In this document: positions 40,036-54,100 of the stretch, in pieces
Numbering within the stretch: position 1 is the first letter of the stretch
How the letters are laid out: each line of letters starts with the position of its first letter
Assembly: GCA_024305405.1 (NCBI GenBank)
Contig: JAKNDB010000109.1
Coordinates: forward strand, 5,084,001-5,148,000
DNA from: Dirofilaria immitis
Lineage: Eukaryota > Nematoda > Chromadorea > Rhabditida > Onchocercidae
Length of the DNA stretch: 64,000 bases
Direction: 5' to 3'
Made by a program: the position numbers and the translations under genes
Notes under the pieces: generated by a model
What the model was told of the DNA's origin: nothing
What the model saw: only the letters and a program-made list of their open reading frames with translations
Database searches by the model: none

Positions 40036-42602
40036 TTACTGAATTACTAACTGATTCCAGTTTCGAACAAGCCGTTGTTTCAGTGATGGTTTAGCCAAGA
40101 GAACTTTTGCCGCAGCTTCAAATTTGGTCTGGTTCCGTAAGATATATAGTCGTGCATCCTTACTCATTTGTTCCAATCTGAATAATACTAACGATATGAA
40201 AATCTTGGATAATCATTTGTTCACAATAGTTTTTCCTATGTAATGACGTGGTGTGAGAGAATTCAATCAAATGCACTTTTTGTCACAAATTCTCTCCACA
40301 TATTTGTTCCTTATTGTGCTTGATTAATTACAAACTTTTTGGGTCGATTTCATCTAGAGGATATGGATAGCTGGTGTACGGATTAAAACGTGTATATAAT
40401 CCTTTCGGTAAAGTATCACGCATACATAAGTCGACGAGTTCAGTGTCCGTCGCTGAATCAATAATCCGTAAGATTTTTTCTTGAAGACGTGTAGATAGCC
40501 TCAAACAAAAATCATTAAAGCAAATGTTTTCAGCAGGAATTTCGATATGGCTGTTTATTTTTACACGTATAAGAGCAAAACTAGGGATGAGATCGTAATT
40601 TACTGCGTTAATACTGTAATACAAAAACGAAGTAGAAGTACAACATAGTTTTTGTGCAAACAGGGTAATACGTGATTATCCTAATGACAAATAAACATAA
40701 ATCTACAGCGGACTTTACGCCATTTAATTCGACTTCTGAAACTGTTCTTCCATTACCAACAGAGACAACGCATTGGATTTGTTCATGTGGCCAAAGCATG
40801 CGTGCTTCATGAACTGCTAAAGCTGTAGGATTATTAGTGAGTACGCCACCGTCTTGATACAGCAATGGCCCAAGTGATACCTGCAAAAACTTGGTTTGGA
40901 ATTCGTGTAAGGAGTGAAACATCCGCAAAAAAGCAACTTTCTGAGTGATCTTAAATGCCTATCGATCTTATAGGGTAATAATTCTAGCATTTTAAAGTAA
41001 TTTTTTTTAAATGATGTATCTTGGAAATCTGGATATTTATTTCGATAATATTTACAGGAAATACGCCATAGCAGGATTCCGTGAACAAAAACTAATATTC
41101 AAAGAAATATAAATTAAGCAGATCATGAGGCTTGAATATAAGCATTTTATACTAATATCATCACAGTCATAAAACATTTTAATAGGTGATTAAAATGGAA
41201 CACTCACTTCTTGAAAATAGCCTGGAGCAGCAGCAGAAGCTTGTAAAGCCTCCCAAGCTTTGTGATTACATCCTCCACGGTAGTGGCTTTCACTTCCTTT
41301 GGGATGTCCATAAGTACGAAAAATATATGGTTGCAGAGTTGGTGTATTCACAGTACACGATACTATACTGAGCAGGGAGTTTCCCAGCGTCCACATATTT
41401 CCAGTAATGTATCTTCACCGATAACCTTTAACAAGACTGTTTCAATATGTTTTAATATACTTTTATAGATACCTGAACTATCCACACACCTCGCTATTCA
41501 CGTCAGATAATCTCGATCACACAGTTTGTAAAATGATATAGTGTTCAACCATATTCCACATTTCAGTAATTTGTGGTTGTGTTCTGTGCACTAGAAAATT
41601 CTTTCGCATCAAAAAAGAAAAAAGGAAACTCAAAGAAAAGATTTTGAAGTATGTGTTTACTTACCTTCTTTAAAATCTGCTTCCATTTCTCAGTGTTATA
41701 ATAGGCGTGTGAAAGCAGAAGACCGCTCACCCCGAAAATTTGCCCTGACTGAAAAGTTCTCTTGAGATCTCAATATAAACTTCCTTACATTTCTCAACTG
41801 ATAATCTCTTAGCAGCGAGTAATGCACCGATAATAGCTCCAGTGCTTACGCCCACAATTAGATCGAACACCTCAACAACCTGAAGACATTTTTAATCATT
41901 GAATGTACAGATAAAACGAGTCTTTTAGTATCACTCCACGCTACGTTTTATAACCTCGATGATTAAAATAATAGAAAGAACAGATATCATTCGAAAGAGT
42001 TCAAAAGCTAACCTTCGACCCTTTTAAATTGTTTTCCAGCGCTTGCAAAATATCAAGACCTAACACACCCCGTGTACCTCCACCATCAAGTGACAACACT
42101 CGAATACCAGCTCCACGCGGAATGCTAACATCACCCACGAGAACCAAAAATTGTCGAATGTGTTCTTTCAGCATTTCATCATTAGTTCGCCATAAAGAAG
42201 CTTCAACTTCTTTATAACAGAATCATGAAACTAAACGAAAACGCGACAACTATTTCTTTCTTTCAAACATCCTAATACAACAGAGTAACTCTAAAACTAT
42301 GTATCTGTTTCGATATTTTGTTCATGTACGAGGATTAAAAAACTGTAACCGTTATGTTAAAGCATTTCGCGTTAGAACGTGTTTCTTCAAATCATTTATA
42401 TCTTTGTACAAATAATTTTTTAATAAAGACCTTGAACCCAGCAGTACGTGCTTCAGGGTATTCCATATAATGTTTACACAATTCTCGTATTCTCAACATC
42501 AAAGAACCATCTGTTTCTGCAGAGAGTAAACTGGACACCAGTGTTCTCGTCCGGTCGAAAAGTGCCGATTTCGACACATTAACTGTTTTTATACGTTGCG
42601 TT
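40036..42602 (-). CDS. pnpla8: Patatin-like phospholipase, PNPLA8/iPLA2-gamma type (5' end incomplete)
   Basis: Calcium-independent phospholipase A2 with a Ser-Asp dyad; vertebrate PNPLA8 acts on mitochondrial and peroxisomal membranes. Minus-strand exons: 42431-42602 ([14 protein letters not shown]), 42013-42230 ([17 protein letters not shown], oxyanion motif), 41665-41879 ([14 protein letters not shown], GxSxG nucleophile), 41208-41425 ([20 protein letters not shown]), 40714-40880 ([20 protein letters not shown], catalytic DGG), 40332-40499 ([16 protein letters not shown]) and 40036-40177 (ending NQLVIQ-stop). Three one-base frame slips occur, at 41375-41377 (G run, plus strand), 41730-41733 (C run) and about 42194-42196 (A run). 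Each is repaired by one extra base of the run. The first listed exon starts in mid-codon, so at least one upstream exon (start, any targeting sequence) is missing from this model. All catalytic residues are present. Confidence 0.92.
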
Positions 42603-43612
42603 CTATAAAACTTATTTCAAGAGAAGCACTTATTAGAAATAAGAACTATTCAAGAGAACCGAAATTTACATGTTTTACTCAGAAGTCTCTACCAAATACA
42701 TGACTGTTCTCTACAAAACATATCTGGCATGGTGCTGCTGCACACAGAGTAAGGTTATAAAGTTCATAATTTCAGTTTTAAGCTATTTCGGCCAACCTAC
42801 CTATCAAGTGTTAGGATGGCTCGAAATACAACAGTAGTTGACAGTGCAACTGTCATAACGATTTACATGGTTAATATAGTAATGTACTTTTGACTATTTT
42901 TGATGACGAGATTCATTTTCTCTCAATAAAAAATTCTGATTTAAAACGAATCCAAAAACCATCTGAAAATTTAAAGATCAAAAATCTAGAAATGAACATT
43001 CTTTTTTCCTTTCCAGAAATTTCATATGCTTCGATTTGAATAGATATTGAAATGCTAACTAAACCTTTGAAATCTACGGTTAATTACAAGATCCATTTAC
43101 AAACCCACTTTATGTTAACCTTTTCTATTTCTCTCGTCCCATCAGAAGGCCAAAGCGAAGAAAGAATTGACGAAAGATATGAAAGATGCGTTGTAGAAGG
43201 TAAACTCGATGTGAACGATCGAGACTGCAAGACAGATTATTGTAAGAGATATAATAATTGGAACGAAAATATTACTAAATGATGAAATATATACTGCTTA
43301 TTCTATATTTATATCGATCTGCTTCCAGTGCAGTTGTTTCTTTTCTAGAGACAATAAAATACGACTTCAAAAACTCAGCAAAACAAAAATTATATTTAAA
43401 AATAAAAGACTCAGAAAATATGCAAAGCGTCTGCCAACTGAAAGTTAACGATTCTAAATTTAAACTCACCCTCTCAGAGATTTTTTACTCATTTTACCAC
43501 ATCAAAATTTCAAACCTCAGAAACAAATAACTGTTATATAGAAGTTCAACTGAACACACAAGCACAGAATGACGTCACAGAATGCTCAATGTTACCCGAA
43601 ATACAGAGCCTT
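42603..43612. other. Upstream region with one weak plus-strand exon candidate
   Basis: This should contain the first exon(s) of the phospholipase, not identified. On the plus strand, after the acceptor-like TCTCGTCCCATCAG at about 43144, a frame reads EGQSEERIDERYERCVVEGK and DCKTDYCKRYNNW to a stop at 43282. It has three cysteines and resembles a small secreted protein end, but no start or partner exon is clear. Confidence 0.3.
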
Positions 43613-43819
43613 TCACTGATTTGTCTTCATTATGGTTTGTTGCTTCAGTACTTCTTTCGTTTTCGCGATTTTTCTTTCTAATTCCCTTTCCAGAATTCTT
43701 AAATCTTTTGCCAAAATGCCATAGAGATGTTGAAGTTCTTTCCCACATATAAGAGCAGTACAATTAACGATCAAATATAGAATAAACGATCTGGATTGAA
43801 CTCGGGCCGCGTCTTTGTC
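43613..43819 (-). CDS. C-terminal exon of an unassigned gene (helix plus coiled coil)
   Basis: After a good acceptor (TTTATTTGTAG), 69 codons run from 43819 down to the TGA at 43613. The peptide starts DKDAARVQSRSF, has a short hydrophobic part (ILYLIVNCTALICG), then LYGILAKDLRILERELERKI and TKEVLKQQ, a heptad-like charged helix. A likely preceding exon piece around 43892-43980 contains HDLLGQDFLALLLCKG, but its phase does not join cleanly. The family is not recognised. It would be a small, possibly membrane-tethered coiled-coil protein. Confidence 0.45.
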   Translation of the reverse strand, partial: DKDAARVQSRSFILYLIVNCTALICGKELQHLYGILAKDLRILERELERKIAKTKEVLKQQTIMKTNQ

Positions 43820-45190
43820 CTACAAATAAAAGTCTAAACAAATTAGCCCTAAACTATTACTGTTATGACTTATCGACCAAATTTCTGAAATTACCAGCTT
43901 CACTTGAAGAAAATGAGATGCCTCTACTATATGACTTCAATCCTTTACATAGTAATAGTGCAAGAAAGTCCTGTCCAAGAAGGTCATGCTGGAAAAATAA
44001 GTCATTTTCATTCTCGTCAGTTCAAAATTTAGTATTTTTGTAGAAAGGATCATATGAAAACAAGCGGAAATACAATTACAGAGAGGATAATAGCTGACTA
44101 CATATGCAAGAAAAAACACTTCCATCATACCGTCGTGTTTCTGGTTCCTTCACCAAAGCATAAATTTTTTTATCAAAATACTAACAAACACCAACTGTTT
44201 CTATGCATCCTTCTGCAGGTCAAAGTATAATTTGGAAACGGTACTTTGGTTCAGTGACTGAAACTGGTAGAGATCAAAGTAGAATCAAAATTCGAAAATC
44301 GCAATGATACTTTGATTAACTTCCAAATTTTCCGAAAATTCGCTCTTAAATTTCATTCACATGTAAACGAAATTAGTAGAGACCAAAATTAGAGCGATGC
44401 AACCTAATATTGATTTAGCAATACAGAAACAAAGACAACATGCACAGGCACCATAGACAAAAGCAAAATTATGCTGTCCACAAAATTCGAGCTTCCTATA
44501 AAATTCAAACAATGAAAATGTGCAGACCAATGTGGATACCCCTCTGCTGCTCTCAGAAGCATGTGACCACTCCTGGTACATTCCACCATCAAAAAAAAGA
44601 AAACAAAAACATAGCGACATTCGTATGGGTCATGAACCATCAGTATTTGGTAAACGAATTTAGTTCGGAAGTTATCTAGAAACATCACCGAAGCACCCAG
44701 GTTCAATCATCCCCATGAATCATAATATTAGCTGCAATTATCCAGACAACGCTTCATTACATATTTATTTAAAACATGCCGGCGTTGATCCTTAGCAACT
44801 ATATACATACTTTAAGAATCAAATCCCTAATTTTCCAGTGAAATACTAAACTTATAGTAATTTAATATTGGAACTTCCACACCGTTATTTTTATGTCTCT
44901 GCATAAGGCATAACAAACGGACCAACATTTAAAAAAATATATTTTCATAAGCAATCTACTCGATAAAAGTGATAAACCGTTTCTGTCACAGCCATCAACA
45001 TCAGAGTGAATAATCATGTAACGTCAACGAGCCTTTCTGTCTTATACATGCAACATAATGTAAAATGAGAGAAATGACGATACAAATTTAATATCATTTA
45101 CAATCATGTAATCATACAATCAGTATACAGCTGTGAGTTTTACGGATCATTCTCTACAATCAATCTTAATTTTAACTGATAAAATAAGTG
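43820..45190. other. Spacer with possible upstream exons of the unassigned gene
   Basis: The minus strand at 44357-44580 has an open frame rich in cysteine and hydrophobic residues (FVYGACACCLCFCIAKS, LILVSTNFVYM) that could be a membrane segment of the same unassigned gene. Splice sites are not convincing. Nothing else is recognised. Confidence 0.3.
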
Positions 45191-48100
45191 TCAGGTAGTG
45201 TAAAAGAGGTATATTATTAATGATTTTAAATCATCAGTTCGTATTTTGAACACAAGCATTGATTCTTTGAGCAACATCCTTTTACAAGCTTTTTGTTTTC
45301 GAACATGTCGCATGAAGTCGTCAAACATCAACTTTCCCGGCCCTGGGATCCAATGGAAAGCTTCCTTTGCTGTTTTCACAAGTTGAACGACCTGAATAAA
45401 ATATTTCATATGTTGAATGGAGTAAAACCAGAGATTAGAGAATAATGAGGAAGAAATAAGTATAGGCGCTATGTGCAGTTAAGCGTTCTAACACTTCTTT
45501 TATCAGAAAAACAGAAGCAAGAAAAAAAGAAATGCAAAAAAACATTCCAGAACAATAATCAAGTCCCGAAGAAATGAGCTAGATACTCCATTTATTTTTA
45601 TAGAATTAATCCCGACGTCCTTTATGTCAAATACACAATCTCACTCGATTTCTATCACAATTGCTAACCAAAATTAAATTTATGACTAGAGGTTAATTTT
45701 TATTTATACCTCTTCAACATCTGAGGGAACAAAACGAGGATGGCTAAGTTTAGAACTGGATGCAGCATAAAACATCTCAACGCAGTGCTGCATCAAATCG
45801 GCTGTTGGTGGTGCAAACCCATTCTGCAGAAGTACAGTTCGCACCTAGAGTAATTTATTTTAGGCAATGATATGTTATCAAAAACATTTGAAAAAGCAAG
45901 CTCTCATTTTATTTTTTCTGTACAGTTCTCTAAAAGTCTTGAATTAATCCTAATTTCTTAAATTTTACATTTGGAGCACCAGCCGTTAATTGAGAACGAA
46001 TCGGGTGAATTGCAGCTTGCGAATGATAACTAATCGAGGGCATCTGCCAGTGAAAGACCTAAAATATTCAACATAAATATCCAGGTTTCCATAACTTCAA
46101 ACAGAGCTGAAGACATTAATATATCATATGAAAACTAATAAGCAAAAACATAACGCACCGACCTTTGCTGATTCAACAGCCAATGAAAAAGAACGAATGG
46201 CGATGCAACAGATCGCGCTGCTACTTCACAAAAACTCTGGGTGAAAACGCCACCTAATCGTGTTGCTACTGTGAATAACCAACGAACATCTTCCGCATAA
46301 GCAGGGTTCTGAAACTTTCAAATGATAATGTGCATTACTTTTAATCCAACTTTCATCTAGCAAACAGATAATCAGTGTAACTCACAGCTTATTACATATA
46401 TCTTACCTGAGAAAATTTTGCGTAGCTACGGTTATCATCCAAATTTCGATTTCCCATTGTTTCCATAGCAATCATTCCGACACGATGAGCATGGACAAGC
46501 TTTGCCATACGAGGGTCACCAACAACTGATGCACTTGGCGATGGTAAAGGAACATTAATTGGAGGCTGGAAATATTCAAAACTAAAATTAATATAACTAA
46601 ATTACATAATATTATGTATTGCTCGCCGTCATTGATGAACAAAACAGTATTTGAAAAACAAAAAGGATTCGACAAGATCTCCATAGACTCAGAATTTCAA
46701 ATCTATGTAAATATTATCTAGCAAATTCTCTTAGCTTGTAACAGCCACTATTCTGAACAATAAACCTGAGAAGCCGCTTGTCCAAAATATGTGACTGGTT
46801 GCGAGACCGACTGACAAAGTACAAGCGATGTAGGCGGAGGTAAATGATGTCGCAGAGCATCATTTATTGGAATAGACTGAAAATGCTATTATAATAATTG
46901 AATTAAACTAATAAAATATACTTCTTTTTAGTGTAGACATATAGCGGTCTTTTCTTTAATTTCAAATCTATCTCTGCATTCAGTATGACAGACTTTCTGG
47001 GAAACCTAAACACAGAAACCTTAACCGGTAAAATCAGTTAGTCCTGAAATAAGTGGCACTTGGGAGACTCAAACTTTTCTCAAGTTTAGTTCATCTCACA
47101 CCACGAGTTTTGCCTACTAAATATGACCTACTTGGAGCACACATTCAATATTTACGCTCTGTTTACTATTATTTAAGCAAGCAGATATCATACTCATTGA
47201 CGTTTGAGAATAAATTAAAAATATTCCGTCCTATAATTCTTCTAAACATTCGCATTGCCGAATATAAATTATACATTCCAGCTATCCCCATGGAAATTTC
47301 AAGGTAACCAGCTACTAGATAATTCAATTTTTTTCTCTTTCATCCTTGTACCAAAATCAGACAATCGATTAGTCAAAACAAAAAATAACTGCTTTTAGAT
47401 AGCAGAAAAATATAAAAAATTTCAAGTACTTGAATGCACTGCTCCCCTACAGTCGGAAATTGACAGCGAGTTGTTCCAAGACAAACAGGTTGCTGCAAAA
47501 CAGTTACAGGCTGATTGCGCCTGGAGATCTGAACAGCTTGCATCGGACTTAAATTTGGAGCCGAATGACTAGCATGCAGAGCTCGTGACGGTGCAGTACC
47601 AACTACAGGTGGAGGATAAATAGCATTTGGCTGTTGTCTTGGCACCATCGATATCGCACCAACTGGTAATGGCCCCCTGTAGAAAAAAAAATTGCGGATA
47701 TAAATCTGAAAAGAAATAATTGTTTACTGTTTTTTGTAATTATAATTGCGTAAGCAATAACAGTTCCTGTCAGAAAGAACCGAAAGAGATAGTGATAAGG
47801 CAAACAGTTAAAGAATTCATTATTAAAAAAAAATCACTTTCGGAATAAAGGACGCATCACTTTATATACGGTGATGAAACAGCTGTTCAATAATTTAGAT
47901 TGTACAAAGTATATATTTCTTCCTTATACAAAGGTTCTCGTCAGCTATCTGTAAGGAACTTATTTACAAATCTCATATATAATAGTGAGAAAGTCTTCAA
48001 ATCTCATACAGTTGTGAGAATACTGCTTCTGAGAAAACCATTCCCATACAATTTCCTCCTTGATAAAATACTAATTTTGTCACTGCTCATGTAATTTACA

Positions 48101-51100
48101 TAATATTGTATTTACGTAATATTGTAAGCCCAACTTACATATGGTAATATAATTATTCTTAAGGTTCGTTCAACATCCAAAAAGGATCTCCTTTTACACA
48201 AATTATTCGTCTTCCTTGCCGTAATCTGCCTAATCATATTTATTTTTTTCTCTATATCACATTATCAAAAAAAAGATTATTCGACAATCCTGTTACTGAA
48301 TAAATATTCTCCGTTCGATTTCTCACAACAAATAACAACACGGCAAACTTTTCATGAAATTTTGTGATGCCACGGGCTGGGAACATGACGAAAAGCTTAA
48401 TGAAAAGCGCGCAACCAGCAATAATCAAACTAATTACACTCCTGAGTGAGATCCGAAGTTTGGGTTTGTCGCCTCCGAATCAAGAGATGCCATTGAAAGA
48501 ATTGTATCAACAGTACGAAACAAAAAAAAGAGCAAGAAAAGCTACGACTCTTCAAAATACACATTGGTCATTTGGAATCGGTCAATGCAAATGGTTGGAT
48601 TATATCAATGAAATAGTCACTTCACAAAAAGGAAAGATGGAGAAAAAATATGCTCAAATGGTCGACGATGAAAAGTGTATCCTAAATATCCTAAATTTAA
48701 TGACTAAAGGTAAAGAAACTGTTATTAAATTAGACATGTATGAAACGGATTTTGAATCAGTAATTGGATAAACAAAAAATCATATTGAAAAAGAATCTAA
48801 ACCACAAGATATTACAAAAACAACTTTTTATCGATAATAAATTTGTTGCAATTATCGCCGCCAATATTCAGCGGAGATCCTAAATTCTGGAGAAATTTTG
48901 GAGCAAATTGCTGTACATTCTCAAGCAATTTCAAATGTACGAAAATTAAATTATTTAGTTTCCTGTTTGAGGAGGTAAGCACTAAGGGCCATAAGAGGCT
49001 ACGATATTGCACCGGAAAATTACCAAGTTATACGGAAAGTCCTAGTAGAAAAATTCGGAAGATTTGAAATCATTGAAATCATTAATCATTAAAAAGTATT
49101 GAAATCATTAAAATCATTAAAAAACCTCTTTATAATAATTACATGCAGTCAAGAAATCGAGAATGGAAAGCGATAGTCAAAGCAATCAAGAGAATTCTTC
49201 GCCAACTAGATTATCGGAGAAAATCTTCAACAATCAAGTATTGAAATATTCATTGAAAGCAAGCTGCCAGAACGGATCTTGAACAAAGTACATAAACACA
49301 AGAATAATGATGACATCTGGCCAGTTACAAAACTTTAACAGTTTCTACGAAGATTAGTAAAACGAAATGACGAAATAACTAGAAGTCAAGCCTCAAACAC
49401 CAACGACGAATGACAATTAACAAAGTTCTAGTCCAAGCATATACAACAAAGAAACTAAGGAGAAACTTCTGCATTGACTACAATCAGTCAACTTGGTTCG
49501 AACAAGTTTAAAACTATTTCAAATAGCTCTATAAAGAAAGGATTGACGAGAATCAGAAAAGAAAACTTTGATCGTTTTATAACAATGATCATTACAATAG
49601 TGATTGCGAAACTTATCCTAATTTGAAACAAAGATTAGAACGGTTAATTAAGATCAAAGCCTGTCGAAAATGTTCCAAAGATGGATACGTAAGAAATCAG
49701 TGAAATATTTTAATTGAAAAACCGCACAATAGCGCAACTCTGCAATAAAAGAAATCAACAATTTAAACAAGCTGAATGTACACGCGTGCAAAAAAGGAGC
49801 TAAACCAGATTATGAAGCAGCTGTCATCAATGCGATTACCGAAAAGAGATGGAAGTTTTACTTCCATGTAAAGTTGTTACTATGTTTAATGCAGCAAATT
49901 CAGAATGTTATAAAGTAGTTCTAATATTATTTGATATTGGTTCACAATTAAGTTTTTCTATCCGTAGAATTAAAAAATCGTCTAGAACTTGGAAAAACAG
50001 AATTAACGGAATCAAACGTATCTACCTTCGGGATCAGATATCAATTTATACTTCCTACAATGAAAACAGTTATTGGAATAAAAATAAGAAAAGGAAGACA
50101 ATAATTTGCGAGATAAACGTGGTGGATTGCTTAACGGGCGAACTTCAAGTAGTGCATATATCATCTACGATGGATGAGAATAACCAATTTAAGGACCTAA
50201 ATTTCTACGGAGGAAACCGGATACATTAATTAGAGCCGACTATTTCTTCAAATTTGTACAGTTAGAGAAAATTCAATAGTTGAAATAAGAATTTACCCTA
50301 CTTCAAACAAAATTGGGCTCATGATTTGCAGAAGTAGCTATATCCAAGAAACTAAGCAAATTGCTCATAAACCTAAATGTATTTCTAGCATACATCGTAT
50401 CCCAGATATAGATCCATTGTGGAAGCTGGAATGCATAAGAATACATGAGCAACCAAACCTATGATCAGGATGACGAACGAGTGCTGAATAATTCAAAAAA
50501 TTTTAATCAAAATTAATGGAAGATATATACAGTACGACGGCAATGGAAAGAATCTCGAGTTAAATTAAGTAAAAATTGCGGAATGTGTTATGGTCGATTA
50601 AGAAAAATTGATTCGACGACTTTAGTTCCATCAAAAAAACTTGAAAAATATCATGAAGCAATTCAAGATCAATTACGCTCTCATATAATCGAAAAAGTAG
50701 AGCTTCATATAGACATTATATATTATCTACTTCACCACAGTGTGCCAACAAAGACACCACGAAGTTAAGAATTGTTTACGATGCATCAGCACACGTAGAG
50801 GGATCGAAAAGTTTAAATTACGTATTATATCGTGGACCGATAACTCCTCCGAATATTGTGGGTATATTACTCCGCTTCGAATAATGATGGAAATAATTAC
50901 AGCCAATACAAAAAGGCATTCTTGCAATTAGAATTACATCCCGAAGATTGAAATTGTATCAGATTTCTCTGGTTAAAAGATACAAACAATGATGTCATTG
51001 AAGAAAATCTACAACGTTATTGCTTTAAAGAAGTTCCAGTTAGAGTTATATCATCCCTTTTTTAATTATCAGCTACAGTCAATTATCATTTGGAAGCTAA

Positions 51101-54100
51101 TGGTTGTGAAACGGCTTTAGGGGTAAAAAGTGATGTTTTTAGAGGTTATGTTGACAACGTTCTGATATCTGCAGATGGCATTAAGGAAGCCTTACAAAAT
51201 ATTGTGAATTATAAACTATTTTTATGGAAGCATCAATGAATATTAGGGAATGATATTATACCTGATCAAAATCGAGTTAAACCTCAAGGCCAAGAAGATT
51301 TTAGGTATATATGATTCCTTCAATTAGGTATCATAAACGTAATTCTGAAACAGTGGACGAGCAATGAATTAACTAAAAGAACTTCTCTTCAATTTGTTGC
51401 ATCACAATATGTTCTCCTGGGATTTTAAGTTCCAATAACAGTAATTCAAAACTTATGGAGGAAAAATAATTCATGGGTTCAAATTATAAACTATGAAGAT
51501 TAATAGATTTGGGAATTTCTTCCTAACGACAAGACGACATATATGAAATAACTGCGTCGATTTGTAACCATTCTCACAAGTATATAGACATTCATATATT
51601 TATCGATGCTTCAAGTATGATGTATGCAACAGCAATATACAAATTCCGAAAAGGAATGCACGGTAAGGAATCATTTCTAATTTATGCGAAATCCAGTATA
51701 GCGCCGATTAAAGGAATGACTATATCCCGATTAGAACTGCTTGTTATTCTCATCGCAGTACGAGCAAGATAATTTGTACTAAATCAGTTAGATTTAGAAA
51801 AAGGTAACATTATGATCTGATTCTAAATGTGTATTGTATTGAATGAAGAATTATTCTAAATTACATCCAAAATTTATCCAGAATCGAGTAAAAAAATTCG
51901 AAATTCGAAAGGCGAAATTAAACTTCCATTACTCTCTCTCTACATACTTAAAACCCTGTGGATATGGCCACAGGAGGACTTTCTCCTAAAAATTTCAAAA
52001 TTCACAATTCGTGGTGGCAGAGACCACCATGGTTAAAAGAGGAGGAAAGCGAGTGGCTACAATGGGAATTTCGAGCACAAGAACGTGATAGTAGCGAATA
52101 GAGAGAAGCCAATGTGGACTGATGTAAATTTGATTACCCAAATGACTAAGAATCAACAATTTTCATTCATAGATCCAAGCCGATTCAGTAAGTAGTTTAA
52201 TCAAGATAACGTAGTTTAATTCAGTAAGTAGTTTAATCAGTAAGTAGATTTAGCAAATAGTTTAATCAAGGTAACCATTTGACTCTTAGATACGTTAAAT
52301 GTATAACAAAGAATAGATTCGAATGTTTAAATCCGATTAACGATTATCTCTCATATACAAAAAGGAGAAAGCAATCACAGCTCGACGAATGCTAATCACA
52401 TGAGCACAGTTTAAGGTATCAATGACAGTGACATAGTCAAATGGAGTCTTCATTACAGTAAATGTCAAGGACTATGGAAATCGGTGAATTGATTGGTGAA
52501 CTCAGAAATAATCGAAACCATTAAGAATATTTTAACAAAAATAGAAGAACTGAGAGAGTAAAAAGGATCTGATCCTAACTGTGGGAAAGAACCGAAAGAG
52601 AGTGATGATAAGGCAGACAGTTAAAAGAATTCATTATTAAAAAAAAATCACTTTCGGAATAAAGGACGCATCACTTTATATACGGTGATGAAACAGCTGT
52701 TCAATAATTTAGATTGTACAAAGTATATATTTCTTCCTTATACAAAGGTTCTCGTCAGCTATCTGTAAGGAACTTATTTACAAATCTCATATATAATAGT
52801 GAGAAAGTCTTCAAATCTCATACAGTTGTGAGAATACTGCTTCTGAGAAAACCATTCCCATACAATTTCCTCCTTGATAAAACACTAATTTTGTCACTGC
52901 TCATGTAATTTACATAATATTGTAAGCCCAATCTATGCATGGGAAATATATAATACTCTTAAAATCTCCTTTTTTTCAAAATTTTTGTTTTCCTTACCGT
53001 AAACTACTTAGCCAGTTTCAATTTATTCTCTCTGTCTCATTACCAAATTTCACAGTATTATACTGTTCGATAATCCAACTACTGAATATTTTCCGATTCC
53101 TCACGACAACTAATAACAAGGCAAATTTTTCCTATAGTTCCCTTCATTAAACTTATCCACATAAAGTTTTTACGTAATACTTGATGTTCATACCTTTACT
53201 GCTTCAGTGTACTATACACTAAAACTGGAAAAATGTATAAAATGATCTACAATGTATGCTCACCGCTGAGAAAAATGAATTCCAACTTGCGTTTGAGTAC
53301 ACGATACCGGGGATATATAGAGTGGAGGACGATGTGGTCCCGCCTGATGAAGATGATGATGTGGTGGCATGAAATGATAAGCTGCACCATAAGGTCTACA
53401 ATGAGCAGGCAGTTGTAATGCTTGAAGATTTGCCGCAGAATAAATGCTCTGAAAAAAATGCTGCCGATGACCCAACTTATCACACTTCACACCTGCAAAG
53501 CGTATGAAAAGTGAAGAAAACCAAACATCCAGCGCAATTCGAATTTTTCCATCTGTGTTTTAATACTCAGAGCAATCCACATAATTTGTTCCTAAACCAT
53601 GTTTTCTCCACAGTGCTTCTATGTGTATAAATCTTCGGGAATAATCTTTCCAAGACTATTTTAATGTTCATTTCAACTTGAAAACTTTTCAAGGGATAAA
53701 AAGATGACTCCGGAAATATTTTTCGGGTCGTTTTCCTTTAAGATATCTTCACATTAGGACTATTTGTAGCCATACCTTTGGAATCAGTTGTAAATATTAA
53801 AAAAAAAAACAAAGGAATGAACAATGATACCAGTACCATGGACTTACCTCATGGGCCTGTGACTGCAAAGCATCGTTGTGCAATTGAGGAATTCCAGTCG
53901 GATGTAGTGGAATTGCATTCTGAAAACCCGCCTGTGAGGTACTAACAGATTCAGAATCCACAAACAAATCGAACCAATGTCTAGCAACTTTAAATAGCAC
54001 TTCCGGATATACACCATCTTTTCGGCTGCCTGAAGATGCAACTTTTTGAGAATGGAAATTTTCTATTTGCGTATTTAATTTTTATCCTTCAAATATGTCG

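Larger units (their letters stand above)
47763..53141 (+). mobile_element. BEL/Pao LTR retrotransposon, decayed, in an ebax-1 intron
   Basis: The insertion is antisense to the host gene. Direct long terminal repeats flank about 4.2 kb with the BEL/Pao order: gag, CCHC knuckle, aspartic protease, reverse transcriptase, RNase H-like. All are interrupted by stops and frame changes. No integrase is recognisable; after an [12 protein letters not shown] RNase H segment and a FIDPSRF-type junction, the sequence runs through short repeats into the 3' LTR. A 5-base GTTCC stands immediately before the 5' LTR (47763-47767) and again at 53137-53141, a candidate target-site duplication. The copy cannot be autonomous as it stands. 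Confidence 0.88.

Noticed and set aside
44404..44706. 100-codon minus-strand cysteine-rich frame as an independent gene
   Set aside because: There is no homology, the Phe and Cys runs are low-complexity and there are no clear splice sites. It is mentioned only as a possible exon.
47900..48094. Open frame repeated at 52714-52908 as a duplicated gene
   Set aside because: It lies wholly within the two LTRs, so the duplication is explained by the retrotransposon.
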